Shown: positions 17,546-27,570, counted from the first letter of the stretch. The stretch is DNA of 30,674 nucleotides from Clostridia bacterium (GCA_900772235.1 CAAGQX010000184.1:1-30674); one strand, 5' to 3'. Numbers and translations: made by a program. Notes: generated by a model from the sequence alone, not told the origin.

Positions 17546-19521
17546 TTACTTTCTTTTTTAGGTTTATTCCAAGAAATGTAATCACATTTTTCCGGATTAT
17601 TTTCACAAATATAATAGTTTCTTCTTTTTTTAGTTTTTCTAATTTGAACTTTTCCTCCACATTTAGGACAAGGTTCTTCTATTGTTTCTACAAGTGGTTT
17701 TGCATTCTGGCATTCTGGATATCCTGGGCACGCTAAAAACTTTCCATATCTTCCATATTTTATTACCATCATTCTACCACATTTTTCGCATGGTACATCA
17801 GATACTTCTGGCTCTAGTTTTACATGTTCTAGTTCTTTTTCAACTTTTTCTACCACAATTTCAAATGGGCCATAAAAATCTGCTATTACTTTTTTCCATT
17901 GTAGTTTTCCTTCAGCTATTTGGTCAAATTCCTCTTCCATTTTAGCTGTGAATGTTTCATTTATTACATCTGGGAAGTTTTCTACTAAAAGTTTATTTAC
18001 AACTTTTCCTAAATCTGTTGGGTATAATTGCTTTTGGCTTTTTTCTATATACCTTCTTGCAAGTATTGTTGTTATTGTTGGTGAATAAGTACTTGGTCTT
18101 CCTATTCCTTTTTCTTCTAAGGCTTTTACTAAGCTTGCCTCCGTGTATCTTGGTGGTGGTTCTGTAAAGCTTTGTTTTGTATCTACTTTTTCTTTTACTA
18201 GTTCTTGCCCCTCTTTTAATTCTGGAATTTTCTCAAATTCTTCTTTTACGCTATTGTCTTCTGTTTCTACATATAATGCCATAAATCCTTTAAATTTAAT
18301 TGTTTGTCCATTTGCCCTAAAATTATATTCATCTGCATTTATTTTTACTGAAACAGTGTTATAAACAGCATTTGCCATTTGACTTGCTAAAAATCTATTA
18401 TATATTAATTTATATAATTTGTATTGGTCTGTTGTTAAAGAACTTTTTATTTCGTCTGGCTCTAGTTCTATATGTGCTGGTCTAATTGCCTCGTGTGCAT
18501 CTTGTGCATCTGATTTAGTTTTATAATATCTATTTTCATAATATTCTTTTCCATATAGCTTTTCAACTTGCACTTTTGCTGCGCTTCTTGCTTCATCAGA
18601 TATTCTTACAGAGTCTGTTCTCATATATGTTATTAAACCTGTACTGCCTTTTCCTTCTATTTTCACACCTTCATACAAAGTTTGAGCTACAGACATAGTT
18701 TTCTTTAAAGCAAATCCTAATTTTCTTGAAGCTTCTTGTTGCATTGTACTTGTTGTGAATGGTGGTGCTGGTGCTCTTTTCTTTTCGCCTTTTTTTATTT
18801 CATTTACTATAAATTTAGCTTTTTCAAGTTCTTTTACTATTTTTTCTACTTCTTCTTTAGAGTGTAATTCTATTTTCTTATCATTTTTACCATAGAATTT
18901 AGCTTCAAATGTAGTTTTTGCTTTTTGCCCTTTTAATGTAGCATATATATTCCAATATTCTTCTGGAATAAATTTTTCTATTTCTTCTTCTCTTTCTACA
19001 ATTAGCCTTACCGCAACAGATTGCACTCTACCTGCAGATAATCCTTTTTGTACTTTTTTCCATAATACTGGGCTTATTTTGTAACCTACTATTCTATCTA
19101 ACACTCTTCTTGCTTGTTGTGCATCTGTTAAATTCATATCTATTTTTCTAGGTTTTTTTATTGCTTCTTTTACTGTATTTTTGGTTATTTCGTTAAATGT
19201 AACTCTGCAAATAGAATCTTCATCTATATTTAAAATATGTGCTAAGTGCCACGCAATAGCTTCTCCTTCACGGTCAGGGTCGGTTGCAAGATATATTTTT
19301 TTTGCAGATTTTGCATCTTTTTTTAAACTTTTAATTAAATCTCCTTTTCCTCTTATGTTTATATATTCTGGTTCAAAAGTTTTTAAGTTTACTGCTAGCT
19401 TAGATTTTGGTAAATCTCTTATATGTCCCATTGAAGCAACAACTTTTGTGCTTCCTCCTAAAAACTTTTTTATTGTGCTCGCTTTTGCTGGAGACTCTAC
19501 TATTATTAAAGTATCTGCCAT
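17542..19521 (-). CDS. topA: DNA topoisomerase I (type IA)
   Basis: This enzyme relaxes negatively supercoiled DNA by cutting one strand. The 659-residue protein has an N-terminal Toprim domain (VESPAKASTIKKFLG; DPDREGEA at 81-88) and the active-site tyrosine Y299 in GLITYMRTDS. The C-terminal part has two four-cysteine zinc-ribbon repeats (CEKCGRMM with CPGYPEC, and CPKCGG with CENNPEKC). It is shorter than E. coli TopA, as usual for Firmicutes. No reading-frame defect is present. It follows glyA by 36 nt and ends in the shared terminator. Confidence 0.97.
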   Translation of the reverse strand: MADTLIIVESPAKASTIKKFLGGSTKVVASMGHIRDLPKSKLAVNLKTFEPEYINIRGKGDLIKSLKKDAKSAKKIYLATDPDREGEAIAWHLAHILNIDEDSICRVTFNEITKNTVKEAIKKPRKIDMNLTDAQQARRVLDRIVGYKISPVLWKKVQKGLSAGRVQSVAVRLIVEREEEIEKFIPEEYWNIYATLKGQKAKTTFEAKFYGKNDKKIELHSKEEVEKIVKELEKAKFIVNEIKKGEKKRAPAPPFTTSTMQQEASRKLGFALKKTMSVAQTLYEGVKIEGKGSTGLITYMRTDSVRISDEARSAAKVQVEKLYGKEYYENRYYKTKSDAQDAHEAIRPAHIELEPDEIKSSLTTDQYKLYKLIYNRFLASQMANAVYNTVSVKINADEYNFRANGQTIKFKGFMALYVETEDNSVKEEFEKIPELKEGQELVKEKVDTKQSFTEPPPRYTEASLVKALEEKGIGRPSTYSPTITTILARRYIEKSQKQLYPTDLGKVVNKLLVENFPDVINETFTAKMEEEFDQIAEGKLQWKKVIADFYGPFEIVVEKVEKELEHVKLEPEVSDVPCEKCGRMMVIKYGRYGKFLACPGYPECQNAKPLVETIEEPCPKCGGKVQIRKTKKRRNYYICENNPEKCDYISWNKPKKESK

Positions 19522-19557
19522 TTTACTTTCCTTTCTTTTTCACTTGCTGATTAAATT

Positions 19558-20796
19558 TTAGCAATATAGTGGGTATTTATCGCAAATGTTTTTTACTTCT
19601 GCTTTTATTTCTTCTTTTTTAATTTCATAATTTTCTACTGTTTCATTTATTAAATTAGCTATTTTTTTCATTTCTCCTTCTTTAAATCCACGAGTTGTTA
19701 CAGCAGGCGTTCCTATTCTTATTCCACTAGTTATAGATGGTTTTTGTGGATCAAATGGTATTGCATTTTTATTTACTGTTATTCCAACTTCGTCAAGTCT
19801 TACTTCTAGCTCTTTTCCTGTTATATTTTTATTTCTTAAATCTATTAATATTAAATGATTATCTGTTCCATCTGACACTAATTTAAAACCATATTTTTTT
19901 AATTCCTCTGCCAAAACATTTGCATTATGAACTACTTGTTCTTGGTATTTTTTAAATTCTGGAGTTAATGCCTCTTTGAAGCATACTGCTTTTGCTGCAA
20001 TAATATGCATAAGTGGCCCACCTTGAATTCCTGGAAATACTGCTTTATCTATTTGTTTTGCATATTCTTCTTTGCAAAGTATCATTCCACCTCTTGGACC
20101 TCTTAATGTTTTATGTGTTGTAGTTGTAACAAAGTCTGCATACTCTACTGGGTTTGGATGTAATCCAGCCCCAACAAGTCCTGCAATGTGTGCCATATCT
20201 ACCATAAGGTAAGCCCCTACTTTATTTGCAATTTCTCTAAAACGCTTGAAGTCTATAATTCTTGGATATGCACTAGCACCTGTTACTATCATTTTAGGTT
20301 TATTCTCTAAAGCCAATCTTTCTACTTCATCATAGTCTATTATTCCTGTATCTTCTTTTACTCCATATGGAATAAAATTATATAATTTCCCTGAAGAATT
20401 TACTTTACTTCCGTGAGTTAGGTGTCCTCCGTGTGCTAAGTTTAACCCTAATACTGTATCTCCTGGTACAAGCATTGCTTGGTATACTGCCATATTAGCT
20501 TGTGCACCAGAATGTGGTTGCACATTTATGTGTTCTGCTCCAAATATCTTTTTAGCTCTTTCAATTGCTAAGTTTTCTACTACATCTACAAATTCGCATC
20601 CACCATAATATCTATTACCTGGGTAACCTTCTGCATACTTATTAGTCATATAACTTCCCATTGCTTCCATTACAGCTTTACTTGCAAAATTTTCTGATGC
20701 TATTAATTCTATTTTATTTCTTTGTCTTCCTAGTTCATTTTCTATTGCTTCGTATACTTCTAAATCTTCTTTTTTTAAATTTTCAAAACTTGGCAT
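19558..20796 (-). CDS. glyA: Serine hydroxymethyltransferase
   Basis: This PLP enzyme interconverts serine and glycine and supplies methylenetetrahydrofolate. The 412-residue length is normal. K229 in TTTTHKTLRGPRGG is the PLP-linked lysine; other landmarks are LIASENFASKAVMEAMGS, NRYYGGCEFVD, QPHSGAQAN and VDMAHIAGLV. GGAGG precedes the ATG. A strong promoter lies 31-59 bases upstream, so it is the first gene of a glyA-topA transcript. Confidence 0.98.
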   Translation of the reverse strand: MPSFENLKKEDLEVYEAIENELGRQRNKIELIASENFASKAVMEAMGSYMTNKYAEGYPGNRYYGGCEFVDVVENLAIERAKKIFGAEHINVQPHSGAQANMAVYQAMLVPGDTVLGLNLAHGGHLTHGSKVNSSGKLYNFIPYGVKEDTGIIDYDEVERLALENKPKMIVTGASAYPRIIDFKRFREIANKVGAYLMVDMAHIAGLVGAGLHPNPVEYADFVTTTTHKTLRGPRGGMILCKEEYAKQIDKAVFPGIQGGPLMHIIAAKAVCFKEALTPEFKKYQEQVVHNANVLAEELKKYGFKLVSDGTDNHLILIDLRNKNITGKELEVRLDEVGITVNKNAIPFDPQKPSITSGIRIGTPAVTTRGFKEGEMKKIANLINETVENYEIKKEEIKAEVKNICDKYPLYC

Positions 20797-20826
20797 ATTT
20801 ATTCCTCCAATTTTTACTATTTTAGA

Positions 20827-20855
20827 ATTATATACTAATTTTTAAAAAGTGTAAA
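20827..20855 (-). promoter_or_regulatory. glyA-topA promoter
   Basis: TTTACA, 17-bp spacer, TATAAT on the minus strand, followed by TTGGAGG and the glyA start. No riboswitch-like structure fits in the short leader. Confidence 0.8.
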
Positions 20856-20937
20856 CATTATGGGACCACTTTTTTAAATTAATAAGCATTTAGAACACTA
20901 TATTGTAAATAATGGGCATACATTATTATAAGATAAT

Positions 20938-21012
20938 GGGCGGGTTTGGAACCCGCCCCTACAAATTTAATAATGTATTTTTGTATTTGCGGGCGATTAA
21001 AATCGCCCCTAC
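20938..21012 (-). repeat. Composite REP-like element (type A plus type B palindromes), copy 1
   Basis: Type A has arms GGGCGGGTT and AACCCGCCC around TGG (20938-20958); type B has arms GGGCGATT and AATCGCCC around AA (20991-21008). Both are followed by CTAC, so the minus strand shows GTAG at the foot of each. They are joined by a 28-nt AT-rich linker containing AATAATGTATTT. The same pair occurs in inverted orientation at 30465-30534. It lies just after the activase gene, where the hairpins may act as an mRNA end. Confidence 0.85.
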
Positions 21013-21025
21013 ATTTTAATTTTTT

Positions 21026-24000
21026 CTATTTTTTCAAATTGTCTTTTGCTACTGTTATTAATAGCTTTATTCTGTTTGTTTGGTTTGTTTCACTTGCACC
21101 TGGATCGTAGTCTATTGGTATAATATTTGCTTCTGGGTACTTGTTTCTAATTGTTTTTATTACTCCCTTTCCTACTATGTGGTTTGGAAGGCACGCAAAT
21201 GGCTGTACACACATAATGTTTTGTATCCCTTGACTCATAAATTCCACTATTTCGGCTGTAAGTAGCCATCCTTCTCCTGTTTGGTTTCCTGTTGATAGTA
21301 TCTCTTCTACTTCTTTTGCAAGTTCGTTTATATCACACGGTTCCATATAGCCCTTACTAGAACTTGCTAAAGCATTTCTATAATGTTTTTCTATTTTGTT
21401 TAATAATTTTAAGCCCAATTCAAATACTTCTGCTTTTATTTTTGATGTTTTTAGTAATTTTTGTTTTATTGGTGTATTTTTTATTACATATTTTACAAAT
21501 CCCATTAATTCTGGAATATATACTTCTGTTCCTTCTTTTTCTAGTATTTCTTCTGCAAAATTATTTCCATATGGATGATATTTTATTAATATTTCTCCAA
21601 CAATTCCTACCTTTGGTTTTAAAATAGACATATCTACTGGAATTTTCTCAAAATCGTTTACTATTTCATATAGGCTATTATTAAACTCTTTCAAAGTTGA
21701 TTTTTCTACTAACTTTTTGCACTTTTCTAGCCATTCATAATATAATTTATTTGTTTCGCCTTTGTTTACTTCATATGCTCTATTTTTATGTAACACTTTT
21801 TGCAATAAGTCACCATATATGGTTGCTTTTAATAGTTTTTGTAGTAAACTAAAATCTACTTTGAAACCTGGGTTTTTCTCTAGTCCTGCAAAATTGAAAG
21901 ATATTACTGGAACATTCTCAAATCCTGCATCTTTAAGTGCTTTTCTTATGAATCCTATATAATTTGTAGCTCTACATCCTCCTCCTGTTTGTGAAATCAT
22001 AAGTGCTGTTTTATTTACATCATATTTTCCAGATTGAAGTGCTTCTATCATTTGCCCTGTTGTTAATATTGATGGATAGCAAGCATCATTATTTACATAT
22101 TTTAATCCTGTTTCTACAGTTTTACTTGTACATTCCTTTAAAACTTCTACTTTATATCCTGATGAATTTAGTGCCGCTTCAAATAATTCAAAGTGTATTG
22201 GTGCCATTTGTGGAATTAATATTGTATACTTTTCTCTCATTTCTTTAGTAAATTGTTTTTTATTTATTTCATATTCTCCGTTATCTTCTTGAGAGTTATT
22301 CTCGCATTTATTTTCCATACTAGCAAGTAATGATCTTATTCTTATTTTTATTGCTCCTAAGTTATTTACTTCATCTATTTTTATTAGTGTATATAGTTTA
22401 TTATAGCTAGATAAAATTTCTTCTGTCTGGTCTGTTGTTACTGCATCTACCCCACAGCCAAATGAATTTAGTTGTACTAATTCTAAGTTTTTTTGTTTTC
22501 CTACAAAATCTGCTGCTCTATATAATCTTGAGTGAAACATCCATTGGTCTACTACTCTAATTGGTCTTTTTATTTCTCCGAAGGTTAGAAATGCTATCTT
22601 CCGTAAGAACTGCTAGTCCAAGGCTTGTAATCATTTTATCTATTCCGTGGTTTACCTCTTTATCTAAATGATATGGTCTTCCTGCTAGTACAATTCCTTT
22701 TAGATTATGCTCATTTATATATTCTAGTGTTTCTTTTCCCTTTTGAGCTATATCCTCTTTGAAGTTGCTGTACTCTTTTTGTGCTGCATCTATTGCATCA
22801 TTTAATTCTTTTTTAGTGAATTTATATTTTTTAAATTGTTCTAATTCTAGAATTCTTTTTACTAAGCCTGGTTTTTCAAATGGTAAAAATGGATTTATGA
22901 ATTCTACATCTTTTAACTCTTCAACATTATTTTTAAGTGTTTCTGAATATGATATTACAATTGGACAGTTATAGCTATTATCTGCTGTTTTGTCTTCTTT
23001 TCTTGAATACATTATACAAGGATAAAAGATTGTTGTTATTCCTTTTTCTAGTAAATTAATTATATGTCCGTGAGATAATTTTGCAGGATAGCAAACTGAT
23101 TCTGATGGTATGCTTTCCATTCCTTTTTCATATGTTTTCCTACTTGTTTTATCAGATAATATTACTCTAAATCCTAATTTTGTAAACATTGTAAACCAAA
23201 ATGGATAGTCTTCATACATATTCAAAACTCTTGGTATTCCTATTGTTCCTCTTGTAGCTTCATTTTCTTCTAATGGTTTATAGTTAAATAATCTATTATA
23301 TTTGTATTCATATAAATTTGGTATATCTTTTTTACCATTATCTATTCCTGCGCCTTTTTCGCATCTGTTTCCAGAAATAAACTTTTTACCATTAGAAAAT
23401 TGGTTTAATGTAAGTAAACATTTATTTTCGCAACCTTTACATCTAGTATGAATTACTGTTCTTTTTAAGTTATCTATTTCATCTGTTCCTAATATTCCAG
23501 ATTTTGCTGTATTTTCTAACTTGTGGTATTTTTCTTTTGCAATTAATGCTGCACCATATGCACCCATTAATCCTGCAATATCTGGTCTTATTACATTTTT
23601 TCCTACTATTAATTCAAAAGCTCTAAGTACTGCATCATTATAAAATGTACCACCTTGCACTACTATATTGTTTCCAAGTTCTTGCACATTTCTTATTTTC
23701 ATTACTTTTTGAATTGCATTTTTTACAACTGAATATGAAAGTCCTGCCGATATATCCCCTACTGAATAACCCTCTTTTTGAGCTTGCTTTATTTTTGAAT
23801 TCATAAATACAGTACATCTAGATCCTAAATCTACTGGTTTTCTAGCCTCTAAAGCCTCTTTTACAAATTCTTCTAAACTCAAATTTAAACTTTTTGCAAA
23901 AGTTTCTATAAAAGAGCCACAGCCCGAAGAGCACGCTTCATTAAGCATAATATTATTTACAGCATTATTTTTTATTTTTATGTATTTCATATCTTGTCCA

Positions 24001-25258
24001 CCTATATCTACTATGCTTGTTACCTCTGGCATAAAGTTCTTTGCAGCTGTATAATGTGCTATTGTTTCAATTTCACCTATATCTACATTTAATGCAGTTT
24101 GGATTAATTTTTCGCCATATCCGTGTTACTCCACTGTATGTAATATTTACTTCTGAAGGAAGTTTTTCATATATTCTTTTTACCATATTTATAACACTTT
24201 CTAGTGGTTTGCCTTCATTGTTTTTGTAGGCAGAATATAGTATTTCTCCATCTTCATTTATTAGCACAAGTTTACTGGTTGTTGAGCCTGCATCTATTCC
24301 CATAAAGCAATTACCCTTGTGCTCTTTTAAATCTTTTCTTTTTACTTTGTCTTGTCCGTGCCTTTTTCTAAACTCTTTATATTCTTCTTCAATTGTAAAT
24401 AGTGGTCTTAACGAATCTTTTCCTTCATCTTTGTAGCTTTTTAGCAAGTCTACTTTTGCTCTTAATTTTTGTATACTCATTGGCTTATAGTTTGCCGATT
24501 CTATTGCTGCTCCTTTTGCAACTAGTAAATGAGCATCTTCTGGATAAATAACATTTTCGTCTTTTAACTCCAATGTTTCTATAAACCTTTTTCTTAGTTC
24601 TGGTAAGTAACTAAGTGGTCCTCCTAAAAATGCTACATTTCCTCTAATTGGTCTTCCACAAGCAAGTCCACTTATAGTTTGGTTTACAACCGCTTGGAAA
24701 ATTGAAACAGCAATGTCTTCTTTAGTTGCTCCTTCATTTAAAAGTGGTTGTATATCTGTTTTTGCAAAAACTCCACATCTTGATGCTATTGGATATATTG
24801 TTTTATAATTTTTCGCAAGTTCATTTAGTCCTATTGTATCTGTATTTAGTAGCGTAGCCATTTGGTCTAAAAATGCTCCTGTTCCGCCTGCACAAGTTCC
24901 ATTCATTCTTTGCTCAATTGATTTTCCAAAATATATTATTTTTGCATCTTCTCCTCCTAGTTCAATAGCTACATCTGTTTTAGGAATATATTTTTCAATT
25001 GATCTTTTACAAGCCACAACCTCTTGAATGAATTTTATATCTAAATATTCAGAAATTGCAAGTGCTCCGTGAACCTGTTAATGCAATTGTAATTTCATCG
25101 TCTTTATATTTTTCTAATAATTCCTCCATACATTTTAATATAGTTTTTTTAGTATCTGAAAAGTGTCTTTGGTAACTTGTATCTATTGTATTTAAATTTT
25201 CATCCATCACAACTACTTTTACTGTAGTTGAACCAATGTCTAAACCTATGTGTTTCAT
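21026..25258 (-). CDS. Giant acyl-CoA dehydratase activase-like ASKHA protein, three CGG +1 shifts
   Basis: After three +1 shifts this is one 1,409-residue protein. The N-terminal ASKHA ATPase domain has GLDIGSTTVKVVV and CAGGTGAF; a second has MGIDAGSTTSKLVL, GGQDMKYIKI and CSSGCGSFIETFAKSL. These are BcrAD/BadFG-type domains that in HgdC and relatives bind a 4Fe-4S cluster and drive ATP-dependent electron injection into 2-hydroxyacyl-CoA dehydratases. A DUF2229-like region (IPRVLNMYEDYPFWF, SESVCYPAKLSHGH) and a C-terminal HgdB-like region (FACLPNHIVGKG) follow. Many Clostridia carry such a fusion, but its substrate is unknown. Zero-frame pieces are 25049-25258, 24073-25017, 22557-24032 and 21026-22540; 4,233 minus 3 is divisible by three. 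GGAG precedes the ATG, 16 nt after the corrected end of the upstream gene. Confidence 0.9.
22578..22580 (-). other. CGG +1 shift site 3 in activase gene (Gly893)
   Basis: Coding strand CTT-CGG-A. Skipping C gives DSISNL-G-EIKRPIRVVDQW, then MFHSRLYRAADFV without a break. Confidence 0.85.
24121..24123 (-). other. CGG +1 shift site 2 in activase gene (Gly379)
   Basis: Coding strand ACA-CGG-A. Skipping C gives YSGVT-G-YGEKLIQTALNV, the TGYG motif of the second ATPase domain. Confidence 0.88.
25067..25069 (-). other. CGG +1 shift site 1 in activase gene (Gly64)
   Basis: Coding strand TCA-CGG-A. Skipping C gives IALTGS-G-ALAISEYLDIKF, a conserved turn in the first ATPase domain. The unshifted product would have only 69 residues. 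Confidence 0.9.
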
Positions 25259-25274
25259 TTATCTTACTCCTTAA

Positions 25275-26055
25275 TTAAAACTGAAATTTATAGTAATATG
25301 CTTGTATGTTGCTATATATATCATACATATATATTATTTCTCCGGTTATTAGCTTCTAATTTTAAGTTTGGAAAAGTTCTTAGCATCTTTCTATCTGAAA
25401 AAACTTTATTGCCTAAATTTAAAAGTTTTTCTTGGCTAAGCAATTTATCATATTCTTCTATATATTTTTCTTTGTTTTGAACATCTAAATTATATGTATA
25501 TACCGTTCTTGCAAAAAATAGTTTTAAAGAAACTGCTGTTAATATTCCATCTATTGCAAGAGCTACTACTATTATTATAAGTACAGTTCTTAAAATTTTT
25601 GTTGAAAACTTTTCTTGCAATTTGTCTAATAGCTTATCTATTATTGGATTAAAATGGCTCATTAAATATATTGCAAGTAATCCCCAAAACAAAGAAAACG
25701 TAAAACATACTCTGCCATTTATGTTAAGAAAATTTGTTGAATAATCCCACCATTTTACTTTAAATATAATTTCTCCTACAAGGCTTATTACATATTCTAT
25801 AATTGAACCTATAACAAATCCTCCAAAAAATAAAGTATACTTATTTTTTGTAAAATACTGCAAGCCTAATATCATAGCAACTGCTCCTACTCCATATATA
25901 GGGCAAAATGGACCATATAAAAAGCCCTTTCTGCTTTCTAAAGTGCCCTTTGTAAGTAGTCCAAATGCAGTTTCTATTAAATATCCCATTATGCTGTATA
26001 TTACAAAATATGCAAGTATTCTCCATATGTTTATTTTCCTTGTTTTCTTTTCCAT
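25275..26055 (-). CDS. CmpB-type multi-helix membrane protein, one CGG +1 shift
   Basis: This resembles the putative ABC-transporter type IV / CmpB family (PF06541), whose function is not established. About five membrane helices are visible (ILAYFVIYSIMGYLIETAF, a GPFCPIYGVGAVAMI helix, FFGGFVIGSIIEYVISL, FSLFWGLLAIYL and VLIIIVVALAIDGIL), then a soluble tail with MLRTFPNLKLE. The zero frame stops at 25321, just after CGG; with the +1 shift it continues NN-G-EIIYMYDIYSNIQ and ends at 25275, giving 259 residues. That leaves a normal 16-nt gap to the activase gene. AAAGGAG precedes the ATG. Confidence 0.8.
25342..25344 (-). other. CGG +1 shift site in the CmpB-type gene (Gly238)
   Basis: Coding strand AAC-CGG-A. 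The shift replaces a 7-residue tail (RRNNIYV) by about 22 residues. This is the least certain of the twelve because only the C-terminus changes. Confidence 0.6.
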
Positions 26056-26124
26056 AATAACTCCTTTATTCTCTATTTTTTATTTTACAAATAAATTGTG
26101 AATTTCGTATGAACTTTTAGAATA

Positions 26125-26153
26125 ATTATACGGGTTTTGTCATAATTTGTCGA
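26125..26153 (-). promoter_or_regulatory. Promoter of the CmpB-activase operon
   Basis: TCGACA, 17-bp spacer, TATAAT on the minus strand. The -35 region read on the plus strand is TTTGTCGAG, close to the Spo0A box TTTGTCGAA, so repression by Spo0A is possible. Confidence 0.65.
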
Positions 26154-26163
26154 GTAAAAACGC

Positions 26164-26198
26164 AAAAAAATACAGATGCAATTAAATTTTACATCTGT
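26164..26198 (-). terminator. rplU-rpmA terminator
   Basis: Arms ACAGATG (26172-26178) and CATCTGT (26192-26198) are followed on the minus strand by ATTTTTTT. It lies just after the rpmA stop codon. Confidence 0.8.
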
Positions 26199-26206
26199 TT
26201 TTTATT

Positions 26207-26464
26207 TTAGTTTTCTGCGTAAACGCTTACTTGTTTTTTGTCTTTACCTTTTCTTTCAAATTTTACTTTTCCGTCTACTACTGCATATAAAGTATCATCG
26301 CTACCTTTTCTTACATTAGTACCTGGATGTACTTTTGTTCCTCTTTGTCTTACTAATATATTTCCTGCAAGAACAAATTGTCCGTCTGCTCTTTTCACAC
26401 CTAAACGTTTAGACTCACTATCTCTACCGTTTTTAACACTACCTTGACCTTTTTTATGTGCCAT
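26207..26464 (-). CDS. rpmA: 50S ribosomal protein L27
   Basis: This component of the large ribosomal subunit reaches its N-terminus towards the peptidyl-transferase centre. The 85-residue protein begins directly with AHKKGQGSVKNGRDSESKRL and has the conserved VRQRGTKVHPGTNV. Most Firmicutes L27 proteins carry a short N-terminal extension (ending LQFFA or similar) removed by the protease Prp. Here a TAA stop sits immediately before the ATG in the same frame, so no extension exists, and no prp gene fits in the 45-nt gap to rplU. GGGAG precedes the start. Confidence 0.97.
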   Translation of the reverse strand: MAHKKGQGSVKNGRDSESKRLGVKRADGQFVLAGNILVRQRGTKVHPGTNVRKGSDDTLYAVVDGKVKFERKGKDKKQVSVYAEN

Positions 26465-26509
26465 TTATATTCACTCCCTTCACATTGCTTTTGATTATGA
26501 TCTCTTTTA

Positions 26510-26905
26510 TTATTCTTCTACTTTTTCAGCTTTTTTTGTTGCAGTTTTTTTCTCTGCTGTTGCTGTTGTTTTTGCTGTTTCTTTTTTCTCTGCAGCTGTT
26601 TTAATAGCAGTAATTTCAACCTTTGTATATGGTTGTCTATGTCCTTGTTTCTTTCTTTCATTCTTTTTAGCTTTCATTTTGAAAACAATTATTTTTTTAC
26701 CTTTTCCGTGTGATACTACTTTACCTTCTACTTTCACACCTTTTACATAAGGATTTCCAACTTTTACTCCTTTTTCATCAGATACTAATATTACTTTATC
26801 AAAAGTAACTTTTTTTCCTTCTTCAGCATCTAATTTTTCAAAGAAAATTGTATCTCCTTCTAATACTTTGTATTGCTTTCCACAAGCTTCGATTATTGCA
26901 TACAT
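26510..26905 (-). CDS. rplU: 50S ribosomal protein L21
   Basis: This large-subunit protein starts YAIIEACGKQYKVLEGDTI and carries KMKAKKNERKKQGHRQPYTK, the family signature. At 131 residues it exceeds the usual ~103 because of a ~30-residue tail rich in Ala, Lys, Thr and Glu (ending KKTATKKAEKVEE), probably disordered. The start is ATG 26905: the upstream in-frame ATG at 26923 lies inside the ribosome binding site (GATGAGGTG). It is transcribed from a strong promoter with a structured leader. Confidence 0.96.
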   Translation of the reverse strand: MYAIIEACGKQYKVLEGDTIFFEKLDAEEGKKVTFDKVILVSDEKGVKVGNPYVKGVKVEGKVVSHGKGKKIIVFKMKAKKNERKKQGHRQPYTKVEITAIKTAAEKKETAKTTATAEKKTATKKAEKVEE

Positions 26906-26939
26906 TATCGAAAAGCACCTCATCTTTCTTTCTAATACT

Positions 26940-26991
26940 CGCTAAGTTTGAATTTTAGGTAGTTATAAAACTTTTCAACCTAACTTAAGCG
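26940..26991 (-). ncRNA. Candidate L21 leader RNA
   Basis: In the rplU 5' untranslated region, an outer stem (CGCTTAAGTT with AACTTAGCG, one bulged base) encloses an inner stem (TTAGGT with ACCTAA). L21 leaders (Rfam L21_leader) occur at this position in Firmicutes and are thought to bind the r-protein for feedback control. The assignment rests on position and pairing; I could not run a covariance search. Confidence 0.6.
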
Positions 26992-27005
26992 GCTTACAGA
27001 TGAAT

Positions 27006-27034
27006 ATTTTACCATAAAACATAATGTTTGTCAA
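27006..27034 (-). promoter_or_regulatory. rplU-rpmA promoter
   Basis: TTGACA, 17-bp spacer, TAAAAT on the minus strand, about 100 bases before the rplU start. The -35 box is a perfect consensus, as expected for ribosomal protein genes. Confidence 0.85.
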
Positions 27035-27044
27035 ATGTTTAAAT

Positions 27045-27075
27045 AAAAATAGGCACAAAAATTTAATTTTGTGCC
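27045..27075 (-). terminator. Terminator of the 110-residue gene
   Basis: Exact 9-bp arms GGCACAAAA (27052-27060) and TTTTGTGCC (27067-27075) around a 6-nt loop, with TATTTTTATTT following on the minus strand. One arm overlaps the last codons and stop of the gene. Confidence 0.8.
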
Positions 27076-27395
27076 CATCTTACCATTTTTACATCTTTAT
27101 ATTTGTCGAGAACTTCCATATATTTTTGGTATTCTTCTTCCCATAAAATTTCTGGTACTTTATCAAAAGCATCAAAAACTTTTTCCGCTTCTTGAAGAAA
27201 AATAATTTGCTCTTGACTATTCAATTTCTCATATTTTCTTGAAAACTTATATAATTTATCTAGCATTTGGTTTGCTTCTATAAATGACCAAAAATCTTTA
27301 ACTTTCATTCCTGCTGCTCTTATTTGTGCAATTGAGAATGCAACTAGCAAAAATATTACAAATAATAACATATATATTATAATAAAAAAAATCAT
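27063..27395 (-). CDS. Hypothetical membrane-anchored protein (110 residues)
   Basis: I do not recognise this protein. One N-terminal membrane helix (about residues 2-26, FFIIIYMLLFVIFLLVAFSI) is followed by an ~84-residue soluble, helical, charged domain (FSRKYEKLNSQEQIIFLQEA, then KVPEILWEEEYQKYMEVL) that could form a coiled coil. AAGGAG precedes the ATG. It has its own promoter and terminator, so it is monocistronic between spo0A and rplU. Confidence 0.8.
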   Translation of the reverse strand: MIFFIIIYMLLFVIFLLVAFSIAQIRAAGMKVKDFWSFIEANQMLDKLYKFSRKYEKLNSQEQIIFLQEAEKVFDAFDKVPEILWEEEYQKYMEVLDKYKDVKMVRWAQN

Positions 27396-27429
27396 TTGTT
27401 TTCTCCTTATTTTCCTGCGTATATTCCAT

Positions 27430-27458
27430 ATTATAACATATTATGTTTTTTTTGCCAA
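27430..27458 (-). promoter_or_regulatory. Promoter of the 110-residue gene
   Basis: TTGGCA, 17-bp spacer, TATAAT on the minus strand, ending 34 bases before the ATG. Confidence 0.75.
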
Positions 27459-27507
27459 TAGTAGCCCAAGTTTTTTTCTATCATTTTACAATTATTGGGA
27501 ATAAAAT

Positions 27508-27551
27508 AAAAAGTACCACCTAGCTTTGCAAAGCTTAATGCGGTACTTTTT
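27508..27551 (-). terminator. spo0A terminator
   Basis: Outer arms AAAAAGTACC (27508-27517) and GGTACTTTTT (27542-27551) enclose a second small palindrome, AGCTTTGCAAAGCT. The minus strand continues with TTTTTATTTTATT after GGTAC, and the plus side also has a T-run. Confidence 0.85.
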
Positions 27552-27570
27552 TTATTTTATCTTATCAATC

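Noticed and set aside
20938..21012. CRISPR array or tandem repeat
   Set aside because: Only two different palindromes with one AT-rich linker, repeated elsewhere as a unit; no regular spacer series and no cas genes.
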